A stretch of DNA of 23,611 nt. It comes from Thermoproteales archaeon (GTDB lineage Archaea > Thermoproteota > Thermoprotei > Thermoproteales > Thermocladiaceae). Shown piece after piece: positions 14,880-21,907 of this stretch. How positions within the stretch are numbered: position 1 is the first letter of the stretch; every line of letters starts with the position of its first letter. The notes below the pieces were generated by a model. The model had not been told where the DNA came from. It made no database searches and saw nothing but the letters and a program-made list of their open reading frames with translations. The stretch spans positions 1-23,611 of the forward strand of contig JAMOMD010000398.1 of assembly GCA_027068725.1 (NCBI GenBank). Reading direction: 5' to 3'. Both the position numbers and the translations under genes were made by a program.

Positions 14880-16648
14880 AGCACTGCTACAGTAAGCAAC
14901 AGAGCTACAAGAGGTACAAGAATTACTAAAGCAGCAATTTTTCGATAGTTCCTTATACAGTTCAGCAACTTCTCTTTAACATACTCAAATCCTTCCTCAC
15001 TAAATACCTTCGGGTTGATTACTACGCGCTTATATGTAATCCTCTTCACTTCTCGAAGATCAGACAATAGCTCTGGAATATGCTTATCAAGTAATGATAT
15101 TATCTTTTCAGGATCCGTGTACTCTCCAAGTACTGTGTAGCCTCTGCCACTGACAAATTTCACAAGTTCGTGATCATCCATTGTTAGAACTTCGACATAA
15201 TCTACATTATATTTCTCTCTTAGGTGTTTAATGAGAATGTTCCTAAGGTCTCTTTTCATATTATTACTATCGAATATCACTAGTAACGTTGTGATCTGTC
15301 TCTCATGATCAACGTATCTCAGTGCAAGCATATGTATGCCAAGTGGGCCAATTTCAGGTATTATTGCTTCCTGTTGTGAAATAACGCGCCAAGAGGCTAG
15401 TATTCTGCATCTTCTTACACAAGGCTGGCACAGCTTTCTTGTTATAGATACTAGCTCTCTTATCTCGTCTTCTGTCCATGCAGAATCTCCTTCATATGAA
15501 TTTTGTGCGTCTACAAATATTATTGGGCCTCGCTTCATAATTATTCTCTGCATGACTCTTCTGTAGACTCGTAGTGGAATATCATCTGAAGCATTTACAA
15601 GTCTCGAAATTATTAGAAATGAGACGTTGCCAATCGGTATTTTCAGAACATCTACAAGCTTTCCACAAATTCTCTGAGGAGGACACGATCTTGAGTCAGT
15701 GCTCGTGCCTACACTTTCAGGTAGCTGTACGACTCTCTTAGCTTCTTTAACGCACTGTTCAAGTACATGATCTCGACTTTCTCTACCAACAACATCTAGC
15801 TCATGACTTCCGACTCCGTGCATGTACAGGACGTCAATGTTTGTCTCATTCCTGATGAGGTTTATCAGATCGTGCAAAAGTCTAGAACCCTCAGTCCCAC
15901 TTATGGGGCCAAAGTGTAGATAGGGCACAAGTATGAGGACCTTTTTCGAGTCTTCTCTCTCGAGCAGTAGCATGTGAACATAGGTCTTAACTTTCCTGCA
16001 TATCTTCAGAAGAGCATTTTCGAAAGAGTATACTCTATCTCCGAATGCCTCAAGCATTGAGCGCAGAAGCTCTAGCATGTAGCTTGAGCTAAGTTTCTCA
16101 ACATACCTCACCATCACGTTTATACTTAGGAAAGATGTAGCATACACAACAGAGTCTGTTATTAAATAGAAGTTAAATGAAACCCCCGTAACAAGGGATG
16201 CTAAGTACTGAGAAGGAAGTATAGAAGCTAACAAACCAACTATTTTCAGGGCTCTTCTTAAGTTATCTTCATTCTTTGACGATATCTGAAATACGCTTAA
16301 GTGAACTCCAGTAAACGCGAGTACGGATACTATAGCAATTAACTTTCGAAAAATTAAAGTTAGAATAAAATCACCTAAGGAACCTAGCGAAGCTGTTGAT
16401 ATTGATAGCGAAGATGCAAATTTAGATCTTCCAAAGCCATTTGATAGTAACAACCTATAGCAGAGAAATAGGAGACCAGCGTAGAGACTGTATAGTAGAG
16501 GAAGAACTACTGTTAAGAATACGCTACGTGTTAGTAAATATATCATTGCAGGATATATCGTTACAAACATGTAAGACGAGACTATCCTAATTACTCGATA
16601 CTTCTCGCTCAGTATCAGGCTGTAGCCACGCTCAAAGATTCTGCTCAT
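14873..16648 (-). CDS. DUF2070-like archaeal membrane protein
   Basis: A 591-residue protein with about six membrane segments in residues 20-190, a large soluble domain (about 195-560) and one C-terminal membrane helix (about 567-590). The soluble domain has His-rich, metal-site-like stretches: LVPYLHFGPISGTEGSRLL, LYMHGVGSHELDVVGRES and FVDAQNSYEGD. This layout and these motifs match archaeal DUF2070 proteins as I remember them. The function is unknown; the H-G-P and D-x-Q-N patterns suggest a hydrolase of a membrane or envelope substrate, which is inference. It overlaps nth by seven bases, and 47 bases with a weak TATA-like TAATTAATA separate it from the upstream gene. Confidence 0.72.
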   Translation of the reverse strand: MSRIFERGYSLILSEKYRVIRIVSSYMFVTIYPAMIYLLTRSVFLTVVLPLLYSLYAGLLFLCYRLLLSNGFGRSKFASSLSISTASLGSLGDFILTLIFRKLIAIVSVLAFTGVHLSVFQISSKNEDNLRRALKIVGLLASILPSQYLASLVTGVSFNFYLITDSVVYATSFLSINVMVRYVEKLSSSYMLELLRSMLEAFGDRVYSFENALLKICRKVKTYVHMLLLEREDSKKVLILVPYLHFGPISGTEGSRLLHDLINLIRNETNIDVLYMHGVGSHELDVVGRESRDHVLEQCVKEAKRVVQLPESVGTSTDSRSCPPQRICGKLVDVLKIPIGNVSFLIISRLVNASDDIPLRVYRRVMQRIIMKRGPIIFVDAQNSYEGDSAWTEDEIRELVSITRKLCQPCVRRCRILASWRVISQQEAIIPEIGPLGIHMLALRYVDHERQITTLLVIFDSNNMKRDLRNILIKHLREKYNVDYVEVLTMDDHELVKFVSGRGYTVLGEYTDPEKIISLLDKHIPELLSDLREVKRITYKRVVINPKVFSEEGFEYVKEKLLNCIRNYRKIAALVILVPLVALLLTVAVLC

Positions 16649-16695
16649 TTTCTAGGTATTGGACTTGTGGAACCTGAGACAGTATTAATTAGTTA

Positions 16696-17709
16696 CTATC
16701 TCATGCGTGCTAAATGCTGCCTCAACATTCTCCTAATGCCTACATTCGTATGTCTGAAGTATTCCATGGCCTTATTGTACATTGGAACTTTGAACACAAG
16801 TACATGATCTATTTCGTAGCCGTAGAGAGCAACATAGCCAGCATATATTAGTAACCTTCTATTGAGTAAGCTCATCAATGTCTTTCTGTATGTTATTCTA
16901 TCAGCACGCTCTCTAGATAAGTGTACTAGTACTATTTTATCAAATCCGTACTCAACATACTTAAGAATTGATGATAAGCCTCTATGAAGTGTCTTATCGA
17001 TGTCAACGAACTTATGTGCTATAACATCTCTGCTAGTTATTATAACTAAGTCGACGGGTGTATCTAACACAACAGGAATAATGCTTGGTATATGTCTGAG
17101 ATTCTCTATATATGTTATGAACTCTCCGAAGAAGTACCTTATATTATCCTTAGCAGCTTCTGCATAGAGCTCCTGTATCGATTTGTAACTATCTATCATG
17201 TAGACTTTACCAAACCTAAGCTTCAGCTCGACTGATGGTACGTCAAGACCCATAATGAACAGTTCATCAATTTTCTTCTCCATGTAGGCTTCTTCAGGTA
17301 GTATTATTGCAACATCAGAGTAGCAGAAGAGACCGGGCAGGTACACGTAGCGTCCTCTCCTATAGCACAATTCCCTGGCCTCTAGTTCTGCCAGTACTTG
17401 CTTAAGATCTACTATACTCTTAGAGCCTCGGTACGTTCCTAGATCAAGAATAACTGAGCCACTCGGCGTCAGGAAGCCCTTACATTCAACACCTACTATA
17501 GCACCTACCTGAAGCCAGTACGTTACAATGTTCTTTATGTCAGTCGGAAGTTCGGTAAGTTTCCTTAGCACAAATGTTGGGTCAAGCGCCGAGTCAACTA
17601 TCTCAGCATCCTTCCTGTATGCTTGAACAAGATCGCTAGGAGACTCTTGAGAAAGTGCCTTAAGAATCAGTGCTAGCTCACTGTCATCGATGATGAGGGC
17701 TGAGCACAT
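16696..17709 (-). CDS. Unrecognised 337-residue protein
   Basis: I do not recognise this protein. It has no signal peptide or membrane segment. The N-terminal half (about 60-140) looks like a winged-helix-type region (VLAELEARELCYRRGRYVYL). The C-terminal half has alternating strands and helices: VDLVIITSRDVIAHKFVDID, then a helix, then FDKIVLVHLSRE. That order resembles PD-(D/E)xK nuclease folds, but the expected E-x-K is missing, so any such relation would be to a degenerate member. It follows the SWIM-protein gene by 13 bases and is surely cotranscribed with it. No ribosome site is visible before the ATG at 17709. A C/D box sRNA on the opposite strand covers the start codon. Confidence 0.7.
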   Translation of the reverse strand: MCSALIIDDSELALILKALSQESPSDLVQAYRKDAEIVDSALDPTFVLRKLTELPTDIKNIVTYWLQVGAIVGVECKGFLTPSGSVILDLGTYRGSKSIVDLKQVLAELEARELCYRRGRYVYLPGLFCYSDVAIILPEEAYMEKKIDELFIMGLDVPSVELKLRFGKVYMIDSYKSIQELYAEAAKDNIRYFFGEFITYIENLRHIPSIIPVVLDTPVDLVIITSRDVIAHKFVDIDKTLHRGLSSILKYVEYGFDKIVLVHLSRERADRITYRKTLMSLLNRRLLIYAGYVALYGYEIDHVLVFKVPMYNKAMEYFRHTNVGIRRMLRQHLARMR

Positions 17710-17740
17710 GAACGGTGATTGATTATGAGCAAGCTGACTC
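17687..17740 (+). ncRNA. C/D box sRNA antisense to the junction of two genes
   Basis: Boxes in order: C, ATGATGA at 17690-17696; an 11-base guide (GGGCTGAGCAC); D', ATGA at 17708-17711; a three-base spacer; C', GTGATTG at 17715-17721; a 12-base guide (ATTATGAGCAAG); D, CTGA at 17734-17737. A TATA-like CTTAAGAA at about 17658-17665 is 26 bases before the expected 5' end. The spacing is the regular archaeal one. The RNA would be fully complementary to the start region of the 337-residue gene and the last codons of the SWIM gene. The overlap with coding DNA makes this less secure than the intergenic examples. Confidence 0.6.
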
Positions 17741-17983
17741 CTTCACAAGTTTTACTCTAACATCAGATAATGTCTCTAGAATATGTTTACATATTCCATG
17801 AGTCCTGAACTCTCTGCACTCACATCTGAATGTTAGAACAGCATTTCCTTTACCATGTTCTAGTGTAATTATGACCCGATACTTTCTTCCAGAGTCCTCA
17901 ATGTAGGCCTCAGTGTAGGTGTACGAGCTGTCTCTAACGTACTCCACGATCTGGAGTCTGGTACCTAATTTCTCCATGGTCAT
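17723..17983 (-). CDS. Small SWIM zinc-finger protein
   Basis: An 86-residue protein. The SWIM motif is plain: FRCECREFRTHGICKHI, that is C-x-C-x8-C-x-H, in the C-terminal half, preceded by a strand-rich region (YRVIITLEHGKGNAVLTFRC). SWIM fingers bind DNA or protein and occur in archaeal stand-alone proteins linked to recombination (Sws1-like) as well as in transposases; nothing here favours one role. The ATG at 17983 is used, though M3 is possible; a TATA box, GTTTATAA on the minus strand at 18018-18025, implies a short leader. The gene leads a two-gene unit with the unrecognised protein. Confidence 0.8.
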   Translation of the reverse strand: MTMEKLGTRLQIVEYVRDSSYTYTEAYIEDSGRKYRVIITLEHGKGNAVLTFRCECREFRTHGICKHILETLSDVRVKLVKESACS

Positions 17984-18045
17984 GGTCTTTGAGGGTCTTT
18001 AGACGTATCTAGGCTAGTTATAAACCCTTCTTCGTGTAAAATAGC

Positions 18046-18078
18046 GAAAAATCTAGACCACGCACAGCAATTCTGTGC
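18046..18078 (-). terminator. Hairpin plus T-run after ilvD
   Basis: GCACAG (18062-18067) and CTGTGC (18073-18078) form a perfect six-base stem with a five-base loop. On the minus strand it begins five bases after the ilvD stop and is followed about a dozen bases later by five T residues (18046-18050). The layout resembles an intrinsic terminator. Confidence 0.5.
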
Positions 18079-18082
18079 ACTA

Positions 18083-19768
18083 CTACTCCATTACAGCGCC
18101 CTTACTTGCAGGAAGCGCACGCTCAGCATATTTCTTTAGTACGCCACGCAGCTCCTTCTTAGGTGGACACCATCTTGCTCTTCGCTCTTCAAGCTCCTTC
18201 TTATCAACTTCTAAATCTATTTTCTTAGAATCCACATCTATTGTTATGTAGTCTCCATTTTCGACAAGTGCAATAGGCCCACCTGTCGCTGCTTCTGGAC
18301 ACACGTGACCAACCATTAGGCCACGTGTAGCTCCTGAGAATCTGCCATCTGTGACAAGAGCCACCTTCTCGCCCAGTCCCTGACCTACGATTGCTGCTGT
18401 TATTTGAAGCATCTCTCTCATTCCTGGCCCTCCTCTAGGTCCTTCATATCTTATCACAACGACCATGCCTTCCTCAATCTTGCCCTTGAGAACAGCCTCA
18501 ACAGCCTCCTCCTCAGAGTTAAACACTACCGCGGGTCCTCTGAACTTTCTAATCTTCGTACCAGACATCTTGACGACAGCACCCTCAGGTGCGAGCGAGC
18601 CTCGGAGAATCACTAGTGCGCCTGACCTCATTATTGGGTCACTTACAGGACGTACGACCTCTCTATCGAGAGGTTCTGGCGCTTGTGTAATAATCTCTCC
18701 AATAGTCTTTAGTGATACTGTAAGTGCGTCACGATTAATCACGCCTACCTTATCTAGCTCTTTCATTAGTGCAGGAACACCGCCTGCTCTGTCAAGATCA
18801 ACAACGTAATATGGTCCTCCCGGAGAGATTGGACTCAGATAGGGCACCTTCTCCTGAAGCCTATCAAAGTCATCTAGCGTTAAGTCAACCCTTGCCTCAT
18901 GTGCAATTGCCAGAAGGTGAAGCACAGTGTTTGTAGACCCACCAAGTGCCAAATCGACAGCAATAGCGTTCAGGAAAGCTTCCTTTGTTAGAATCTTCCT
19001 AGCAGTTACTCCTGCCCTGACGAGATTTACTATTTGCCTACCTGCTTCTCGTGCAAAGTGTATACGTCTACTACACGTAGCTGGCACAGTTGAGCTGTAG
19101 GGTAAGGACATTCCCATGGCTTCTGCAAGAATGTTCATCGTGTTAGCAGTGTAGAGACCCGCACATGATCCAGGTCCAGGACAAGCTCTCTTCTCAAGCT
19201 CGTCAAGCTCCTCTAGTGTTATCTTACCTCGCGAGAAGGCACCAACAGCCTCGAACACGTCTTTTATGTCAACTCTTCTTCCTCTGAAGTACCCAGGCTC
19301 CATTGGGCCACCGTTAACGTATATTGCAGGTATGTCTAGTCTAGCAGCTGCCATGAGCATTCCGGGCACAACTTTGTCACAGTTACCAATCAGGACAATG
19401 CCATCAAGTCTGTGAGCCTCCACAACTATCTCAACGCTATCTGCAATCACTTCTCTACTAACAAGACTATACTTCATGCCTACATGACCCATCGCAATGC
19501 CGTCACACACAGCAATTGTGTCAAATACTACAGGTATACCACCTGCCTCTCGCACACCTTCCTTTACAGCCTCCACTATCTTCCTAAGGTGAACATGACC
19601 GGGAACAAGATCGTTACAGGAAGCAATTATTCCAATGAGAGGCTTCTCTGACTTTACATCTCGTTCTGAGAGACCAGCAGCGTACATTAATGCACGATGA
19701 GGTGCCCTATGGAATCCTTCGCGGACTTCGCTACTTCTTAGCACTCGGAGTGTGACGTCTCTGAGCAT
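18083..19768 (-). CDS. ilvD: Dihydroxy-acid dehydratase
   Basis: Dehydrates 2,3-dihydroxy-isovalerate and -methylvalerate to the keto acids of valine and isoleucine. Motifs in order: GIIASCNDLVPGH (C51), IGNCDKVVPGMLM (C130 with the Mg-binding, carbamylated-type K132), CPGPGSCAGLYTANTMN (C202), and near the end DGRFSGATRGLMVGHVCPEA. The three cysteines hold an Fe-S cluster. The 561-residue length is normal. The ATG at 19768 lies very close to a TATA-like AAAATAAT (19774-19783 region). GTG at 19744 gives the family-like N-terminus LRSSEVREGFHRAPHRAL and fits the TATA distance better. A C/D box sRNA on the same strand ends just upstream, so read-through from its promoter is also possible. Confidence 0.95.
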   Translation of the reverse strand: MLRDVTLRVLRSSEVREGFHRAPHRALMYAAGLSERDVKSEKPLIGIIASCNDLVPGHVHLRKIVEAVKEGVREAGGIPVVFDTIAVCDGIAMGHVGMKYSLVSREVIADSVEIVVEAHRLDGIVLIGNCDKVVPGMLMAAARLDIPAIYVNGGPMEPGYFRGRRVDIKDVFEAVGAFSRGKITLEELDELEKRACPGPGSCAGLYTANTMNILAEAMGMSLPYSSTVPATCSRRIHFAREAGRQIVNLVRAGVTARKILTKEAFLNAIAVDLALGGSTNTVLHLLAIAHEARVDLTLDDFDRLQEKVPYLSPISPGGPYYVVDLDRAGGVPALMKELDKVGVINRDALTVSLKTIGEIITQAPEPLDREVVRPVSDPIMRSGALVILRGSLAPEGAVVKMSGTKIRKFRGPAVVFNSEEEAVEAVLKGKIEEGMVVVIRYEGPRGGPGMREMLQITAAIVGQGLGEKVALVTDGRFSGATRGLMVGHVCPEAATGGPIALVENGDYITIDVDSKKIDLEVDKKELEERRARWCPPKKELRGVLKKYAERALPASKGAVME

Positions 19769-19783
19769 TAATGTATTATTTTG

Positions 19784-19840
19784 TGATCAGCTGCGTGAGT
19801 TCCCAATCATCTACTCAGCACTTAGGACCCTCATCATTCG
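19784..19840 (-). ncRNA. C/D box sRNA upstream of ilvD
   Basis: On the minus strand: C, ATGATGA at 19837-19831; a 12-base guide (GGGTCCTAAGTG); D', a full CTGA at 19818-19815; a four-base spacer; C', ATGATTG at 19810-19804; a 13-base guide (GGAACTCACGCAG); D, CTGA at 19790-19787. GA before box C can pair with TC after box D. A TATA-like ATTATTAT (19861-19868 region) is about 26 bases before the 5' end. Both D boxes are canonical, making this the best of the three. By the N+5 rule the guides would methylate a U and a G. The target was not identified. It lies 18 bases before the ilvD ATG, on the same strand. Confidence 0.8.
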
Positions 19841-19919
19841 ATAAAACGTGAGCTAACGCTCATAATAATGTGAAGAAGAACGAGTAAAAAGCTTGTTTAT
19901 GCAGATCCTGAAGAAAGTG

Positions 19920-20222
19920 TTAGATACCTAGTGCTGCTCTCAGTATTCCAAGATAGTCAACTGCCTCAAACTTTACCTCTCTCAGTGATGGTATCTCCAT
20001 TATCAGGGGTTTAGTCATCTTTAGACGTAGTCTATTGAAGGCATCGCGAACCTGATTAACAACATCCGACGTGACAAGTATTACACCAAGATCTTCTCTC
20101 TCCTTAAGATCCTCGAGTAACTTCAGGAGTTCCTCTCCCTTCTCAACAATCATACCCTCAAAACCGAGTAGCCTAAATGTGTATATAGTGTACTTGTCGC
20201 CTAACACGATGACCTTAGCCAT
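19920..20222 (-). CDS. atpF: A-type ATP synthase subunit F
   Basis: A 100-residue subunit of the central stalk of the A-ATPase, which couples ion flow to ATP synthesis. It has the family's alternating strand-helix fold: KVIVLGDKYTIYTFRLLGFEG at the N-terminus, LGVILVTSDVVNQV in the middle, and KPLIMEIPSLREVKFEAVDYLGILRAALG at the end. The length is typical. A TATA-like sequence in TAAATAAATG (20245-20255 region) lies about 26 bases before the ATG at 20222, so it is probably leaderless. It is far from atpB, in keeping with scattered A-ATPase genes in some crenarchaea. It follows carS by 41 bases. Confidence 0.88.
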   Translation of the reverse strand: MAKVIVLGDKYTIYTFRLLGFEGMIVEKGEELLKLLEDLKEREDLGVILVTSDVVNQVRDAFNRLRLKMTKPLIMEIPSLREVKFEAVDYLGILRAALGI

Positions 20223-20263
20223 GTTCTCTCACGTGATGTAGAGCATTCATTTATTTAGTCTTA

Positions 20264-20812
20264 CTACCATGGTTCGCGCTTTATTCCAAGCTTGTAAGCT
20301 ACGAAGTTAGTGAAGTAATGCATTCCTACTGTGAGCACCACCATCAGGATGTAGACCATCACATCAGTAACATGTAGTACAAGATACATGTACAGCATTG
20401 GAAAAGCCATGAAGTCTAACTGATCGAGAATTGGCGCAGGAGCTCCTCTGGGGAGTCCAAGTCTCCTCTTTATAAAAGCCCCCAACATGTCGCCAAGCAG
20501 TGCAAGATTACACAATATGAACACGTCGAGAGGCCTAGGTATAACGTACACACGACATATATCAGGAAGTGCAAGTATTAGCATCGTGTAAATTATTAGA
20601 GATAGAGCATATCCTGAAAGGACACCGCCAACATAACCCTCAAACGTCTTTCCGTCTCCGAGAATTCTCTTTCCATCAATGAATGTCTTCCCAAAATCTA
20701 TCGGATGAACATTCTTAACAATTTTTGAAATTACAGGTGGTGACCCATTTGCAATCCATTCAGGTAAAATAAGTAGAATCGTCTGTACGAGCGAGCTATA
20801 CGTTATCGACAT
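20264..20812 (-). CDS. carS: CDP-archaeol synthase
   Basis: Joins CTP to 2,3-di-O-geranylgeranylglyceryl phosphate in archaeal ether-lipid synthesis, at the membrane. The 182-residue protein has about five membrane segments. The conserved loop LPEWIANGSPPVISK is followed by HPIDFGKTFIDGKRILGDGKTFEGYVGG (about 36-63), which holds the family's D-G-K-R-I-L-G-D-G-K-T active region. RLGLPRGAPAPILDQLDF (about 117-134) is also typical. The ATG at 20812 lies 12 bases after the zinc-finger gene's stop, so the two are one unit. Confidence 0.94.
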   Translation of the reverse strand: MSITYSSLVQTILLILPEWIANGSPPVISKIVKNVHPIDFGKTFIDGKRILGDGKTFEGYVGGVLSGYALSLIIYTMLILALPDICRVYVIPRPLDVFILCNLALLGDMLGAFIKRRLGLPRGAPAPILDQLDFMAFPMLYMYLVLHVTDVMVYILMVVLTVGMHYFTNFVAYKLGIKREPW

Positions 20813-20824
20813 TTGTTTAATGAA

Positions 20825-21226
20825 TTACTTCTCAACTTCGTGAGATTTCAGAATGTGCACTAGTACAGATTTCTTACTTGTAAACTCTCTTCCACACACC
20901 GTGCAGTACCAGACCCACATACCGTTCCTGAGCTCTGCTACTGTCAGGTGCTCTCTTATGTGTCTCATAAAGTCACCCATGCTCTTCAGTTTCTCGCCAC
21001 AGATATCACACACCACGGACTTACCACTAACTCTGCAGTGCTTAATCAGGTGAAGTGCAAACTTCGTAGCCTCAATTTCCTGTCCACACTTTGGACATTT
21101 TACCTTGCTTGGAGGAATCTTACACTGCTTAACCTGCTCCAGGACCTTGGCAGCATCCTCAGTCATCTCTCCACTAATTGGGCATAGCACGATCTTGGTA
21201 AGCTTCTGAACCTGTATCTGAGACAT
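20825..21226 (-). CDS. Three-finger C2H2 zinc protein
   Basis: A 133-residue protein with three C2H2 fingers: C44/C47/H59/H63, C73/C76/H89/H93 and C108/C111/H124/H129. An N-terminal region carries two further cysteines (C15, C35). Between fingers 2 and 3 is the linker LTVAELRNGMWVWY. The spacing resembles eukaryotic DNA-binding fingers, but archaeal fingers also bind RNA or protein, so the role is open. It heads a unit with carS. The ATG at 21226 is about 27 bases from the centre of a palindromic TATA box at 21251-21256 that also serves the divergent gene, so it is probably leaderless. Confidence 0.88.
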   Translation of the reverse strand: MSQIQVQKLTKIVLCPISGEMTEDAAKVLEQVKQCKIPPSKVKCPKCGQEIEATKFALHLIKHCRVSGKSVVCDICGEKLKSMGDFMRHIREHLTVAELRNGMWVWYCTVCGREFTSKKSVLVHILKSHEVEK

Positions 21227-21250
21227 GTGTTCTGCGCTTCCTGCTAGATT

Positions 21251-21256
21251 TTATAA
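21251..21256. promoter_or_regulatory. Shared palindromic TATA box of two divergent leaderless genes
   Basis: TTATAA reads the same on both strands. Its centre is about 27 bases from the minus-strand ATG at 21226 and about 25 from the plus-strand ATG at 21278. Both distances fit leaderless transcription, and there is no room for two separate promoters in the 51-base gap. Confidence 0.65.
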
Positions 21257-21277
21257 GCTTTGTACATAGCCATACGC

Positions 21278-21898
21278 ATGCATGTTGCACTTGCAATGCC
21301 TAACTGGATAACTGGGATCGTCGGCTTGGTGAAGACTGAGAATGAGCAGAACTGTGAGAAAGCTTGTGAACTTATCTACTACACGTGCTATATTCCGGAA
21401 TTTGATTTTGTTAAGATACCTATAGCTAAGCGAGGATGCACATTACGTGTATTAAAGGAGTGTATTAACAAGCAAATGTTTTCGATAAAACTCGTCTACG
21501 CGGATCCCTACAAGGCTGTTAATGAGTTATGTACAAGATATAGAATAAATAGACTACAAGTCATAGACTCGGCATACAAGGCCATACTCAAGTACCTTGT
21601 GAAAATCGGAGAAATTACGACCACGGACACTGTTATCGTAGATGAGGAACTGGGTCAGTATCTCTCAGCTTTGTTAGAAGTTCATCCGAACGTTACGTCC
21701 CGACCTGACTCAGCATGTGTTAAGGTAGCTAGACTTGTAGCATCTATTCCTGATGTTGCGAGTTTACTATCTTCAACTCGTGGTAAGCGCAGGTTCAGAA
21801 TAGGGGTTGAGGAGATAGAAGTTGAGGTAGTTGATATTCACGATATGGTTCTCAGAGATGTTGAGGACCGTATTAAGGGTATACTATACGCAAACTAG
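21278..21898 (+). CDS. Unrecognised 206-residue protein
   Basis: I do not recognise this protein. The frame can be extended to a TTG at 21260, but that lies only a few bases after the TATA box; the ATG at 21278 is at the proper leaderless distance and is preferred. No membrane segment or known motif is visible. The N-terminus (HVALAMPNWITGIVGLV) and a region rich in Cys (six in total) lead into strand-helix alternation. There is a probable helical middle (about 90-130) and a charged strand pair near the end (RFRIGVEEIEVEVVDIHDM). It could be a nucleic-acid-associated or regulatory protein, but nothing proves it. It shares a TATA box with the zinc-finger gene and converges on the PAC2 gene. 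Confidence 0.7.
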   Translation: MHVALAMPNWITGIVGLVKTENEQNCEKACELIYYTCYIPEFDFVKIPIAKRGCTLRVLKECINKQMFSIKLVYADPYKAVNELCTRYRINRLQVIDSAYKAILKYLVKIGEITTTDTVIVDEELGQYLSALLEVHPNVTSRPDSACVKVARLVASIPDVASLLSSTRGKRRFRIGVEEIEVEVVDIHDMVLRDVEDRIKGILYAN

Positions 21899-21907
21899 GG
21901 GAGTAAC

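Noticed and set aside
19819..19830. The D' guide of the sRNA near ilvD resembles the sense sequence GGUCCUAAG of 23S helix 71.
   Set aside because: A guide must be antisense to its target; sense similarity does not define a target and is probably chance.
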